NCBI GenBank assembly: GCA_937921775.1
Contig: CAKZUK010000107.1
Coordinates: 1 to 63,910, forward strand
Reading direction: 5' to 3'
Source: an uncultured Saprospiraceae bacterium
Lineage (GTDB): Bacteria > Bacteroidota > Bacteroidia > Chitinophagales > Saprospiraceae
DNA length: 63,910 nt
Numbering within the stretch: the stretch's first letter is position 1; each line of letters starts with the position of its first letter. Positions 1 through 9,784 of the stretch are shown here, piece by piece. The notes below the pieces were generated by a model, which saw only the letters and a list, made by a program, of their open reading frames with translations, was not told where the DNA came from and searched no databases. Position numbers and translations under genes: made by a program.

Positions 1-167
1 CTAAGTGCACTGGAAATTAAGTTTCGTCCGATTTTGAATAGGTTATTTTGGAATTAATTGAGTTATAAATTTCGCGAATAGCCTTAGCTATTTAAAGAAT
101 TTCTAACGAAAAGTAATTTCAAAAGAAGCATTCAAAACGGACAGAATTTAGTTTACACTGAGCTAAG
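1..167. repeat. Long imperfect palindrome (MITE-like or hairpin RNA element)
   Basis: Bases 1-39 pair with 130-167 in inverted orientation at about 29 of 39 positions, the best stretch being GTCCG-TTTTGAAT. The complementarity continues inward (about 40-80 against 90-128) at roughly 75 percent, so nearly the whole stretch can fold into one long hairpin with its turn near base 85. It lies downstream of the HAD gene, which ends at 226. There is no T-run to make it a simple terminator. The left boundary may lie outside the window. Confidence 0.5.
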
Positions 168-225
168 GGACTCTGCCTAAATAACTGTCCCTAAACAAGC
201 ATTAAAAAAAAGTTCCTAACCACGC

Positions 226-906
226 TTACACAATCTCAATCAATTCCTCCAACTTCGTAATTTCAAAACTAGCAATAATTTCAGGATTCACTTCAGCTCC
301 TTCAGGATTAAACCAGCAAGTAGTAATTCCGTAATTATTCCCTCCACGAATATCAGAGCTCAAACTATCTCCAATCATCAAAACTTCCTCCTTTCTCGGA
401 GAACCAACCTGCTCAAAAGCAAGGTCAAAAAAATCAGTATGAGGTTTTGCAACTCCTATCTCATCAGAAATAACAATAGACTCGAAATAGCGTTCAATCC
501 CAGTATTACTAATACGACGGCGCTGCACTTCTTTTATCCCATTCGTAACTAATACTAACTTATGTCGGCGAGCAAAACGATCGAGCAAACTCAAGGCACC
601 TGGGATCATAAAATCTGTAGAAGAAAGGTACTGTAGATAGCTTTTTCCCATTTGCTCCGCATCAATTTTGAAATCAAATTCATTACAAAACAATTCAAAA
701 CGCTTACTTTTTAAATCAGCAACGGATAGATTTCCATTCTCAAAATTATGCCAACAAGCCTTATTGACTCTGTGATAAGCTTCAAGATGCTGTGGCTCGT
801 ATTCAATTTTATTTTCAGTAATGACTTTGAACAAGGCGAACTTCTCAGAAAGGTTGAAGTCCCATAAAGTATTGTCCGCATCAAAAAATAGATATTCGAA
901 TTTCAT
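226..906 (-). CDS. HAD-superfamily nucleotidase, YjjG type
   Basis: 226-residue haloacid-dehalogenase phosphatase resembling YjjG (pyrimidine nucleotide 5'-nucleotidase, house-cleaning of non-canonical nucleotides). All four HAD motifs are visible: motif I with D9 and D11 (FFDADNTLWD), motif II LVLVTNG with T121, motif III lysine K154 in AKPHTDFF, and motif IV GDSLSSD with D180 and D185. The alpha-helical cap between motifs I and II (about residues 15-95) is the size expected for this subfamily, and the length is normal. The ATG at 906 directly precedes the motif I strand. It is a single cytosolic gene with no operon partner visible. The family is secure; the exact substrate is inferred from the resemblance of the DADNTLWDF signature to YjjG. 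Confidence 0.85.
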   Translation of the reverse strand: MKFEYLFFDADNTLWDFNLSEKFALFKVITENKIEYEPQHLEAYHRVNKACWHNFENGNLSVADLKSKRFELFCNEFDFKIDAEQMGKSYLQYLSSTDFMIPGALSLLDRFARRHKLVLVTNGIKEVQRRRISNTGIERYFESIVISDEIGVAKPHTDFFDLAFEQVGSPRKEEVLMIGDSLSSDIRGGNNYGITTCWFNPEGAEVNPEIIASFEITKLEELIEIV

Positions 907-947
907 GTTTTTGTTTTATTACGATTTAGTTCTGCACTACTCAAATT

Positions 948-3041
948 TTACGAATCCGCTGACCTTCCAAATACCTGAACAATCCCTATAAGAATTGCCA
1001 TACTCACAATAATCAGAATAATCGAAACCAACCAACCTCCACCAAGTAAGGTAGACAAACCACCTGCAACTAGACTCACTGCACCAACGGTAAGCGCATA
1101 GGGCATTTGTGTTCGTACGTGATCAATATGGTTACAATCAGAAGCTAATGAACTTAAAATGGTAGTATCAGAAATAGGAGAACAGTGATCACCAACCACA
1201 GATGCGGCCAATACAACTGCAATTACATTCAGTAGTATTTCCATACTCAGATCAGGATCGATGCCCTGTGCCTGACAAATAGCCCAAGTCGTAGGAATCG
1301 CAATAGGGAATAAGATGGCCATGGTGCTCCAACTTGATCCTGTTGAAAAAGCAATAAAAGCAGCAAGAACAAAAATCAGAACTGGCATTGCATAAGGACT
1401 GATGCTGTCTTGTAAAATAGATGTGATATAGTCTGCTGTATAAAGCTCTTGAGTTGTAATGGCAAGTGCCCAAGCAAGTGTCAAAATAATGATAGCAGGT
1501 AACATGGTTTTAAAACCTGTTGTCATTGTGTGCATCGTGTTAAATAGGTTCATAATTTTGCCTCCAACAGTCAAAAGGACTGCAGTGACAACACCAGCAA
1601 AAGATGCCCACAACAAAGCAGCATAAGAATCTGCCATTCCTATCAACTTGCCCAGTTTCATCAAGAAACTAGGATTTTCACCTCCACTAATCAAATGAAT
1701 CTGAGACCATACGTTTGACCAGGTTTCTGATGAAACAGCAATTCCATTACTAACAAGCTCACCATACGAATTTGAAATACCAGTATCTATCAATCCAAAC
1801 ATGGTTACGAAAATCACCATAAAAACAGGGATGATAGCATTTCTCGCTTTCAATGGAGCTCCTTTTACTGGAGTCAAATCTTCCATGTCAGGCTCATCAT
1901 CAACTCCCTTACTTGAAGCGGATACTTTCCCTGTTTTTCTCGCTCTCCGTTCAGCTTTCAGCATAGGACCAAAGTCCTTTTTGGTGTAGATCAAAACCAA
2001 AATAAACAACAAGGTAAGAATAGGGTAGAAGGAGTACTTTAATGAACTAATAAATAAAGAATAGGAAGTGATACTAGTATCGAAATTAGCTAAAGATCCG
2101 GTCGCATCATCAATATAACTTAACTCAGCTCCAATCCAAGTTGTAATAAAAGCAACCGCAGAGACTGGAGCTGCCGTACTATCCACAATGTAAGCTAGTT
2201 TCTCTCTACTAATTTTAAATTTATCTGTAACAGGTCGCATCGTATTTCCAACAATCAGTGTATTTGCATAATCATCAAAAAAGATAGCAACACCCAGTAA
2301 CCAAGTAATGAACTGCGTACTTCGTGGTGAACGTGCATATTTTGAAAGCCGCTGAACCACTCCTGCCATACCTCCATTCCTAGAAATAATCGCCACCATA
2401 CCGCCAATCAAAAGAGAAAAAACGATTATCGACATATGAGATGAATCTGCAAGTGCACTCACAATATATTTCTGAACCACCTCAAATATGCTCAGCATCA
2501 AATAATAAAAGGAATCAATCCTCAAACCTCCTGCAATGAATGCTCCTGCAAAAATTCCCATAAATAAGGAAACCACCACCTCTTTAAAAAGTAAAGCCAA
2601 TATAATTGCAACCAAGGGTGGAACCACAGAAAGCCACATCGGAATCGATCGAACCCGATAGGAGCCATTTGTACGTTCTGAAATATGAGCAACACGATGC
2701 TTTTTCGATGATCCACTGCCTGTCGTCATCAACATTAGCTTTCCTTTTCGATCTATGTCGGTTTCAAGTCGTGCTTTACCATCCTTAAACAGCAACTCTT
2801 GAGCTTCCCCTGCGTTATTAATAGTAAGCTTTGCAAGACCATTTAATCCAGGAGAATTGAACTCAAGCTGTTCTTTATTGTTTTGATTCTTGACAACTGT
2901 AACTTGATAGTCAACTAGATTAACGCTTGGTGGAGGTGGTACTTTGAGGGGAATCATCCGATCTCCCGTCGTCGTTTGTCCAAAAATATTGCCTGTCAGT
3001 AGGCAGAGTATTAATAAGCTGTATAAAATATTGGTTCTCAT
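948..3041 (-). CDS. NhaC-family Na+/H+ antiporter with secreted N-terminal domain
   Basis: 697 residues from the ATG at 3041. A TTG further out, at 3140, would add 33 unlikely residues ahead of what is clearly a signal peptide (MRTNILYSLLILCLLTG.. cleaved near NIFGQ). After the signal comes a hydrophilic beta-rich domain of about 110 residues with a proline stretch (PPPP). From about residue 135 there are a dozen or so hydrophobic segments of the NhaC/ion-transporter superfamily, including the conserved IFFDDYANTLIVGNTMRP loop and GDHCSPISDTTILSS. NhaC antiporters exchange cytoplasmic Na+ for external H+ in pH and sodium homeostasis. Canonical NhaC proteins are about 450-500 residues with no cleavable signal peptide, so the extracytoplasmic front domain is unusual. 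The family is secure and the role of the extra domain unknown. Confidence 0.85.
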   Translation of the reverse strand: MRTNILYSLLILCLLTGNIFGQTTTGDRMIPLKVPPPPSVNLVDYQVTVVKNQNNKEQLEFNSPGLNGLAKLTINNAGEAQELLFKDGKARLETDIDRKGKLMLMTTGSGSSKKHRVAHISERTNGSYRVRSIPMWLSVVPPLVAIILALLFKEVVVSLFMGIFAGAFIAGGLRIDSFYYLMLSIFEVVQKYIVSALADSSHMSIIVFSLLIGGMVAIISRNGGMAGVVQRLSKYARSPRSTQFITWLLGVAIFFDDYANTLIVGNTMRPVTDKFKISREKLAYIVDSTAAPVSAVAFITTWIGAELSYIDDATGSLANFDTSITSYSLFISSLKYSFYPILTLLFILVLIYTKKDFGPMLKAERRARKTGKVSASSKGVDDEPDMEDLTPVKGAPLKARNAIIPVFMVIFVTMFGLIDTGISNSYGELVSNGIAVSSETWSNVWSQIHLISGGENPSFLMKLGKLIGMADSYAALLWASFAGVVTAVLLTVGGKIMNLFNTMHTMTTGFKTMLPAIIILTLAWALAITTQELYTADYITSILQDSISPYAMPVLIFVLAAFIAFSTGSSWSTMAILFPIAIPTTWAICQAQGIDPDLSMEILLNVIAVVLAASVVGDHCSPISDTTILSSLASDCNHIDHVRTQMPYALTVGAVSLVAGGLSTLLGGGWLVSIILIIVSMAILIGIVQVFGRSADS

Positions 3042-3368
3042 TAGAGTATCTTTGTATTTTGTCAAACGAAAATTGAGCGAACTCAAGCAGCTAATCAAAA
3101 TTGTGTTTCCTGAGTATCTGCTTAATTGTCGAAGAAACAAATTAATTTTTAATTATCCAAGTTTGAGAAAGAAGACCCTGAAGCTGTTTTGGATTATCTC
3201 CTAAAGGTCAAGATAAGTACTGCCCCTTTTGTCGAAACTTATTCTTAGTCTGATTGCAGACAAAGACAGCTTAGTTAGCGATAGACCCCACGGGAGATTA
3301 CACAGTTATAAATTCACTGACTCAATGAATTATACTCAGTCGTAGAGAATAATTTTAAAAAAATAAAT
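3042..3368. other. Divergent intergenic region between nhaC-like and T9SS gene
   Basis: 327 bases holding the promoters of two divergent genes. I see A/T-rich leaders on both sides (TTTTAAAAAAATAAAT just before the ATG at 3369) but no convincing -33/-7 pair, repeat or small gene. Confidence 0.5.
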
Positions 3369-5672
3369 ATGAACACACGACTTAATAAACTTTTAAACTT
3401 TACTACAATGAAATCCTTTGCGCTTTTGCCACTAACCTTTATTCTTTTCTTAATGGCGCATCCTATCTCTGCTCAGGTCTATATCCCCTTGCTAGACATT
3501 GACATTAGTGTAGATGGTGATAATCTTCGCAATCCAATGGTAGGAGGCTTAAATGCTCCCCAAATGTGTGAAGCTGATTTAGACAACGATGGGATACAGG
3601 ATCTCTTCATTTTTGACCGTACTGGAGATGTCATTCTAACTTATATCAATGAGGGGACAAACAATGTAAGCGATTATCAATATGCTCCTTACTATATCCG
3701 AAACTTTCCGGATTCTCTCGAACATTGGGTATTACTACGTGACTTTAATGACGATGGAGCTATGGACATATTTGCCTATAGCCATGTTCCCGGCATTGAT
3801 GGGGTACAAGTTTACGAAGGATTCTATGAAGCAAATGAATTGAGGTTTAAGCGTTTTAATTTTTACAATAACGCCAATGACCTTATTTACTTCCAATTAT
3901 CTACAGGGGGTGTCACACAACTTTACGTAAGCACAGAAGATTATCCTGAAGCAACCGACATTGATTATGATGGTGATCTAGATTTTGTCACTTTTGGTAA
4001 TGGTGGAGGATATATTTTTCTTTACGAAAATCAGTCTGTAGAAATGGGCTATGGAAAGGATAGTTTGATTTTTGAACTAAAAAGCACTTGCCTCGGAGGT
4101 GGATATGAAAGTGGCCTCTCTGGCTGCTTTGACTTAGTTGCTACTCCTGATTCTTGCGCAACTGGTTTTTCAGGAAATGCCGACCAAAGACACGCTGGCT
4201 CAACCATCCTCATGTTTGATGAAGATAATGATCAAGACAAAGAAATTTGGCTGGGTGATGTCAATACACCAACAATTAATCGACTACATAACGGAGGCGA
4301 CAATCAATTCACTTGGTGGTCTACACAAGATTGTAGTTTCCCTTCGTATAACACTCCTGCAGAAGTTTTCAACTTTCCTGCTTCTTTTTATTTAGATGTT
4401 GACAATGACGGTTTGAAAGATTTCATTGTAACACCAAATGCGGATAAGAATTCCGAAGACGATCAGAATGTTTGGTTTTACAAAAATACCACTAGTAATG
4501 AAAATCCAGTTTTTAGCTATCAAAAGAATACTTTCCTTGTAGAAGATATGGTAGACATGGGTTCTGGCGCAAGACCTGTTTTTGTAGATTATAATGCCGA
4601 TGGCTTGATGGATCTCATTGTTGGAAATGAAAGTTATTGGGTCTTTGGTGGCTCTAAGGACGCTCGATTGTTTTTGTATGAAAATACTGGCACCTCATCT
4701 ACACCTGCTTACGAACTAATAGACGATGATTATCTAGGAATGAGCCAGTTCAGTGGTTCTAACTGGTCTTTTGCTCCATGTGTAGGTGATATGGATAATG
4801 ATGGCGATATAGATATACTAGTTGGTGAAGAATTCGGTGCGCTTTTCTACTTAGAAAATACAGCAGGGCCCAATCAAACCTTTGCATTTGCCAATCCAGT
4901 TTTCAACTATATGAACATTGACGTAGGACTAGCCAGTACGCCTGCAATGGTTGACCTAAATCGTGATGGCCTGATGGATATCGTTCTTGGTGAACGAAAT
5001 GGTTTTCTAAACTACTTCCAGAATCAGGGCTCTACCGGTAGTCCACAATTTGAAGCAGATGAAGATATAGCACCAAATAACTCCTTCCTTGGAGAGGTAG
5101 ATACACGTGGCTTCCAATCGGTAGAAGGTTATGCGTCTCCATTTTTCGTTGACTTTGCTGGAGGTTATATGTTATTTTGTGGATCCAACGAACGGGGTAT
5201 CATTCGGTACACTGGAGTAGAAGGCAACTTAACGGGTACTTTCAATCATGTGGAAGATTTCTATGGCAATGTAAGACCTGGCCTCAAAGCTCATGCAGCA
5301 CTGGCCGAAATAAATGGCAATGATAATCTTGAAATTATGATTGGCAATCGAAGAGGTGGTATAGCTGGCTATAGCACTACCTTTCAAACAGATGGCTCTG
5401 CTCCAACGATTGATCTTGATTTCTCCGTTGAGATTGACCTTTCGCCAAACCCTACTTCAAAAATGTTAACCGTTGAAATTAATTCAAATACGCAATTAGG
5501 GAATTTAAGAATGACTTGTTATAATAGCATTGGTCAGGTCCAGTTTGAGAAAGACTGTACGCGCTCAAGAGAAACAATTGATGTAAGCAACTTAGCTGGA
5601 GGGCTTTACTTCTTAGAGGTTGGTAGTGATGAAGGGAAAGTGGTGAAGCGATTTGTAAAAGGGAACAATTAA
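3369..5672 (+). CDS. FG-GAP/VCBS-repeat secreted protein with T9SS type A sorting domain
   Basis: 767 residues. An N-terminal signal peptide ends at about HPISAQ. The start may instead be the second ATG at 3408 (MKSFALLPL), which leaves a more compact signal. The body is built of VCBS/FG-GAP beta-propeller repeats, each marked by an Asp-rich calcium-loop-like motif: DLDNDGIQD, DFNDDGAMD, DYDGDLD, DVDNDGLKD, DYNADGLMD, DMDNDGDID, DLNRDGLMD. The last 80 or so residues are a type A T9SS sorting domain (LSPNPTSKMLTVEIN, then YNSIGQVQFEK, then DVSNLAGGLYFLEV and a final VVKRFVKG), which sends the protein through the outer membrane for surface anchoring or release. Such propellers usually bind ligands, surfaces or sugars; no catalytic domain is visible. 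A terminator follows at once. Confidence 0.9.
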   Translation: MNTRLNKLLNFTTMKSFALLPLTFILFLMAHPISAQVYIPLLDIDISVDGDNLRNPMVGGLNAPQMCEADLDNDGIQDLFIFDRTGDVILTYINEGTNNVSDYQYAPYYIRNFPDSLEHWVLLRDFNDDGAMDIFAYSHVPGIDGVQVYEGFYEANELRFKRFNFYNNANDLIYFQLSTGGVTQLYVSTEDYPEATDIDYDGDLDFVTFGNGGGYIFLYENQSVEMGYGKDSLIFELKSTCLGGGYESGLSGCFDLVATPDSCATGFSGNADQRHAGSTILMFDEDNDQDKEIWLGDVNTPTINRLHNGGDNQFTWWSTQDCSFPSYNTPAEVFNFPASFYLDVDNDGLKDFIVTPNADKNSEDDQNVWFYKNTTSNENPVFSYQKNTFLVEDMVDMGSGARPVFVDYNADGLMDLIVGNESYWVFGGSKDARLFLYENTGTSSTPAYELIDDDYLGMSQFSGSNWSFAPCVGDMDNDGDIDILVGEEFGALFYLENTAGPNQTFAFANPVFNYMNIDVGLASTPAMVDLNRDGLMDIVLGERNGFLNYFQNQGSTGSPQFEADEDIAPNNSFLGEVDTRGFQSVEGYASPFFVDFAGGYMLFCGSNERGIIRYTGVEGNLTGTFNHVEDFYGNVRPGLKAHAALAEINGNDNLEIMIGNRRGGIAGYSTTFQTDGSAPTIDLDFSVEIDLSPNPTSKMLTVEINSNTQLGNLRMTCYNSIGQVQFEKDCTRSRETIDVSNLAGGLYFLEVGSDEGKVVKRFVKGNN

Positions 5673-5680
5673 TTAAACTC

Positions 5681-5751
5681 AAAGTGACAATTGCAATTAC
5701 AGTGTACACGATTACGTAGACAACAAATTAACATTGTAATTGTCACTTTTT
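5681..5751 (+). terminator. Intrinsic terminator of the FG-GAP gene
   Basis: Arms 5681-5697 (AAAGTGACAATTGCAAT) and 5733-5749 pair over 17 positions with one mismatch, followed by T residues (CACTTTTTG). It lies 8 bases after the stop of the T9SS gene. Confidence 0.7.
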
Positions 5752-5812
5752 GATGACTACTTATTTAATTTCAAACATCAAGCACACCAGCTGGGCACTC
5801 ACTATATATTGA

Positions 5813-6607
5813 TTACTTAGAAATACTCTCACTAAGCATCTGATAAAGCGCAGCATAAGCAAGGTAGTGCTCCTCCAAATAAACCAAGTGCTGGTTAATC
5901 GTATTGGCATCCTTGCGAACAGCAGGACCAGTTTGCATTTTTGAAGGAGGGTTAAATTGTACTTTCAAAGCCGTCTCTAGGAGAAGAGGGCGTAATAAAT
6001 CAAAAGGTAGCTCATTGTCTTCTGCGATCTTAGCAGCAATGCTAAACATGTGATTGGAGAAGTTATTTACAAAAACAGCGGCTACATGAAGTATCGCTCT
6101 TTGTTCATCGTTGATAGGGTAGACCTTATCACTCAATTCTTGCGCAAGCACGGTTAATGACTTACGGTCTTTCGCATAGCGCGCATCAATACAAATTGGA
6201 ATTTGACCGAAGTCAGGAATTCGATTAGTCGAAAAAGTTTGAAGAGGATAAAAAATACCGTAGTGCTTAAAGTGAGGTTTGAACACCGTCGAAGGCGTTG
6301 CTCCTGAGGTATGCACAAACAATTTATCCTTCAAGCCTTTTTGACTAGATAGCTTTGCAGCAACTTCTCCAATAGCATTGTCGTGAACAGCAAGGATATA
6401 TAAATCTGCTTTTGTAGAAATCGCTTTTAGGTCAATCGTAGCATCGCAATTTAGCTTTTTGGCCAAACTTTGCGCTTTTCTCTTCGTTCGACTAAAGACC
6501 TGAATCACAGGAACCTCCATCTCTTTTAAGCGAAGTCCAAGATGCTTAGCCAATCGGCCGGCACCAATCAGTATGACTTTAGGCAATGGCTTCTTCAGCT
6601 GCTTCAT
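5813..6607 (-). CDS. DUF2520 / Rossmann-fold NAD(P)-binding oxidoreductase-like protein
   Basis: 264 residues from the ATG at 6607, which lies inside the end of the upstream ccmF-like gene (29-base overlap), so the two are probably translationally coupled. The N-terminus is a Rossmann domain (KVILIGAGRLAKHLG, with the GxGxxxxxxG turn) followed by LYILAVHDNAIGEVAA and HTSGATPS, the arrangement of the F420/NADP oxidoreductase-like plus DUF2520 family. The C-terminal half is helical (NNFSNHMFSIAAKIAEDNELPF). Relatives resemble 2-dehydropantoate or pyrroline-5-carboxylate reductases, but the substrate of this subfamily is not established. It is cytosolic, with no signal peptide. The overlap with a cytochrome c maturation gene probably reflects operon packing more than shared function. 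Confidence 0.8.
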   Translation of the reverse strand: MKQLKKPLPKVILIGAGRLAKHLGLRLKEMEVPVIQVFSRTKRKAQSLAKKLNCDATIDLKAISTKADLYILAVHDNAIGEVAAKLSSQKGLKDKLFVHTSGATPSTVFKPHFKHYGIFYPLQTFSTNRIPDFGQIPICIDARYAKDRKSLTVLAQELSDKVYPINDEQRAILHVAAVFVNNFSNHMFSIAAKIAEDNELPFDLLRPLLLETALKVQFNPPSKMQTGPAVRKDANTINQHLVYLEEHYLAYAALYQMLSESISK

Positions 6608-9422
6608 GAGCAATCGTTTCTAATTTTTCGCGTCTTCTATAGACCATGCTAAGTGCCAAGCCTCCTAGCATTAAAAGTGATCCCAACCAGAAAAAATTGA
6701 TCCCTGGAAACAGAATAGCTTCTAAAACAATAAAATCAGTTCGTGGAACATCATCAGCAATTTCAAAAGGTAATTGCATCGACGCTTGTTCCTTCTCAGC
6801 AATCATAAGCTTGATGGTTTCATCTGCAGGATTTATACCTGCAAACCTAAATTGCAAACCCAATGGACCAACTTCTGATTTTAAATTAAAAGGTTGATTA
6901 CCACGAATTAAATAAACAGGTTCGACCTGATGTGTTTCACCCGACTGACCAGTCACCGTCAACAATGCACTCACAGCTATATCTCCTTCTTTTGCCTCAT
7001 AGTCAGGATGCTTAACTTTAGGGTTAAACCCTGAAAATAAAACCTTATTTCCATTATAATTGATTGACTGACCTTTCTTCAAAGTAAAGGTATTGAAGTC
7101 CAATTTAGTGTCATCACCTAAGAGTCGAGTAATCGTTTCGCCAGTCAAACGAACCTTAGCGTTCATATCCGATACTTCCTCCGCAAAACCAAAAAGCACA
7201 TTATCTCGAACAACAACCATAGGCATGGCATCATAAGAATAATCCTTTTTCAAACTCTGAAAATGAAGCTTTAATCCAATTGCTAAATCCTTGGCTTCTG
7301 CCTGATATTCCGGATGGGTAGGAGTGCGGTCAATACTTTCCAAAATCACCAAATAATCTTTTATAAAAACAGTATCACCAACGAAGCTTGAATACTCATT
7401 ATATTTCAAACTGTCTTCCTGAGCTTTCGCAAATTCAATATCCATTTCAGCTTGCGGAAGCGATGAGATATGGGTAAAAATATCTTTGTTTATATACCGC
7501 TTAGTTGACGGATTCGAAGCTGCAATTTTCGTAAAAGATTTATCATAAAGGATATTTGGATAAAGATCAAACTCCTCTATTATATTGCCATTCTCATCTT
7601 TCTTTTTATAATTGACTTCAAACGTTCTGTTGAATTTCACAATCGTGTCGCTGGTGTAAGTCACTTCATAACCACTCATAAATAGTGGGGTATCTTTCAT
7701 CAATAAAACATTCTTTTTGTATTGCTCTTCCGTAAAGCCACTAATCAAACCACGTTGTGCAAATGGATTCGTAGAGATAAAGGTCTTATTAAGTCCTGAT
7801 GCTAGAATTCCTACGATCATCAATCCGAAACCAATATGAGCAAAAGAAGAACCAGCTGCTTTTAGATTCACTTTTGTGTAAAATAACAAAACATCTAAAT
7901 TGGTAACAACTGTAAACAAACCACAAAACAATAATAACTTATACTGCCATGCCTTCGCATCAATCCATTGTGCGCAAAGGAACGTTAAGGCCAAGGCAAT
8001 CACACCTGTGATGAGTACTCGTTTGGTAACCTTAGGAGCGTGCTTCTTCCAATTGAACTCACGAAATCGAAGATACTGACTCACCCCTGAAAGTAAGCCA
8101 ATGAATACTCCAATCCACAATTGGTATTTGTTGTAATGTGTCACCGGATCAGTAATCACATTTCCTTCAAATCCAGGATCAAATACTTGACGAATTTTAT
8201 TAAACACCGGCAAACTAGTTGACCAAGAAATCAGGATAGCTGAAAAGAACAAAACCAAGCTTCCAATAAAGATCCAAAACTCCTTTGAGCTACTCGCTTC
8301 CTCTTTTTTAGGAGCAGGAATGTTTTTATAATTTTTGAAAAACAAAAACAAAGATCCTAAGAAGTAGAAAAGTAAAAATGCGACCAACTGTACCTCTAAT
8401 CCCATTTCTGTAAAAGCGTGAACAGATGTCTCACCTAATACTCCAGATCGAGTCAAAAAAGTAGAATAAACAATGAGGACGAATGTCAACATGTAAAACA
8501 AATAAGCCGTTCTGACTGAATATCCTGTACTTCGAGCTACTAGGTTAGAGTGGATTCCAGCAATCAAAATAATCCAAGGAACCAATGACATATTTTCAAC
8601 CGGATCCCATGCCCAGTAACCACCAAAACTCAATGCCTCATATGCCCATGCGCCTCCCATCAAAATTCCTAGGCCAAGTATCGCACCGGAAAACAAAGCC
8701 CAAGGCATCGCTGGTTTCAACCAAGCTTTGTGTTCTTTTGTCCATAGTCCAGCTATAGCAAAAGAAAAGGGTACCACTGTAGACGCAAAACCAAGAAATA
8801 AAGTAGGTGGGTGAATTGTCATCCAATAGTTCTGAAGCAAAGGATTCAAACCTTTACCTTTTATCATCCCTACATAGTCTGCTTGCGCAAAAAGCGGTAT
8901 GTCCATCGTGTCTCGCAACAACAAAAGTGGATTAACTCCAATTCTAAAATCTTCTAAAAAAGGCGGATACAAGCCCAATATCATGGAGCCACAAAACACC
9001 TGTACCGATGCCATCACAGCCAATACTGGTGCTTCCCACTTCTTAGCTGTTTTTATCAAAATAAAACCCAGTACTACATGCCAGAACATCCACAACAGAA
9101 AACTTCCTTCCTGACCTTCCCAGAAGGCAGAAAAGATGTATTTGAAATCTAAGTCTTCGGATACGTGTGCCTGTACATATTGGTACTCGTAATATTGGTT
9201 GGTCATGATGTAGAAGATCGTCCCGATGATCCAAAACACGCAAATGCCATGCAGGATAAATCCAAAGCGACCAATCTTTCGCCAACTTGTATATTCTTCA
9301 GTATCGCGCCGTTGAGTTGCAAAATAGTAGGCCGCAACAGCAAGTAGACTAGCTACAAAGCTGAGTACGATTGCAAATCGACCGATCTGGCCTGGGAGTA
9401 AGTGTTCGCCTATGTATTCCAT
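6579..9422 (-). CDS. ccmF: CcmF/CcsA-type cytochrome c haem lyase
   Basis: 947-residue polytopic membrane protein of the haem-handling family that attaches haem to apocytochrome c outside the cytoplasmic membrane. The WWD signature is clear at about residues 267-281 (FGGYWAWDPVENMSLVPW). Flanking periplasmic histidines that would axially ligate haem are visible as H204 (MTIHPPTLFLG) and H291 (IAGIHSNLVARSTG). The first 540 residues carry some 12-14 membrane spans, a large periplasmic domain follows (about 560-890), and a last span precedes a short basic tail (YRRREKLE), the layout usual for CcmF in this phylum. ccmE lies upstream on the same strand but is separated by a strong terminator, so ccmF has its own promoter. 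Other ccm genes are not in the window. Confidence 0.93.
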   Translation of the reverse strand: MEYIGEHLLPGQIGRFAIVLSFVASLLAVAAYYFATQRRDTEEYTSWRKIGRFGFILHGICVFWIIGTIFYIMTNQYYEYQYVQAHVSEDLDFKYIFSAFWEGQEGSFLLWMFWHVVLGFILIKTAKKWEAPVLAVMASVQVFCGSMILGLYPPFLEDFRIGVNPLLLLRDTMDIPLFAQADYVGMIKGKGLNPLLQNYWMTIHPPTLFLGFASTVVPFSFAIAGLWTKEHKAWLKPAMPWALFSGAILGLGILMGGAWAYEALSFGGYWAWDPVENMSLVPWIILIAGIHSNLVARSTGYSVRTAYLFYMLTFVLIVYSTFLTRSGVLGETSVHAFTEMGLEVQLVAFLLFYFLGSLFLFFKNYKNIPAPKKEEASSSKEFWIFIGSLVLFFSAILISWSTSLPVFNKIRQVFDPGFEGNVITDPVTHYNKYQLWIGVFIGLLSGVSQYLRFREFNWKKHAPKVTKRVLITGVIALALTFLCAQWIDAKAWQYKLLLFCGLFTVVTNLDVLLFYTKVNLKAAGSSFAHIGFGLMIVGILASGLNKTFISTNPFAQRGLISGFTEEQYKKNVLLMKDTPLFMSGYEVTYTSDTIVKFNRTFEVNYKKKDENGNIIEEFDLYPNILYDKSFTKIAASNPSTKRYINKDIFTHISSLPQAEMDIEFAKAQEDSLKYNEYSSFVGDTVFIKDYLVILESIDRTPTHPEYQAEAKDLAIGLKLHFQSLKKDYSYDAMPMVVVRDNVLFGFAEEVSDMNAKVRLTGETITRLLGDDTKLDFNTFTLKKGQSINYNGNKVLFSGFNPKVKHPDYEAKEGDIAVSALLTVTGQSGETHQVEPVYLIRGNQPFNLKSEVGPLGLQFRFAGINPADETIKLMIAEKEQASMQLPFEIADDVPRTDFIVLEAILFPGINFFWLGSLLMLGGLALSMVYRRREKLETIAHEAAEEAIA

Positions 9423-9784
9423 TCTTTAGTAAGGAGTTGTGTTCAGTTTTCTTAAATCACGCGTAATATACGATATGCGATTGGAAAGGAAGGGTGGTGG
9501 GACAGGAATGTTGGGAATGTAATGGGAATATTGCATTGGATTGACAGAGAGAAGCTAAAGTCTAAGTAATAATCCTAATCGCAGTTTTTTCCTAGTTTCG
9601 GATCAGGTATGGATTAATGGAAGCGATGTAAGATGTGTGATTTAGGGGCAAACTATTAAGAGAGGCACCCTTACTACTATAACTTAGATGGATATTAGAT
9701 TATAACAATCAAAAAGGCAGTTTCAATTTTCGTGTTCCCACGAAAGTGGCTATTGAAATTGAAACTGCCATGACCAATTAATTC
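9423..9784. other. Intergenic region between ccmE and ccmF
   Basis: 362 bases. It contains the ccmE terminator (9711-9769) and, at 9505-9529, a G-rich ATTC-type simple repeat when read on the minus strand (ATTCCC, ATTAC, ATTCCC). The rest should hold the ccmF promoter; no clear -7 box was found. Confidence 0.5.
9711..9769 (-). terminator. Strong intrinsic terminator of ccmE
   Basis: Read on the minus strand, GGCAGTTTCAATTT (complement of 9756-9769) pairs perfectly over 14 bases with 9716-9729. A second small hairpin (TTTCGTG/CACGAAA) sits inside the loop, and TTTTTG follows at 9715-9711. It starts about 15 bases after the ccmE stop. Confidence 0.85.

Noticed and set aside
3042..3140. Longer start of the NhaC gene (TTG at 3140)
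   Set aside because: It would bury the signal peptide behind 33 residues; similar TTG or GTG extensions at 6613, 12625, 15825, 25944, 49803 and 63323 were rejected for the same type of reason.
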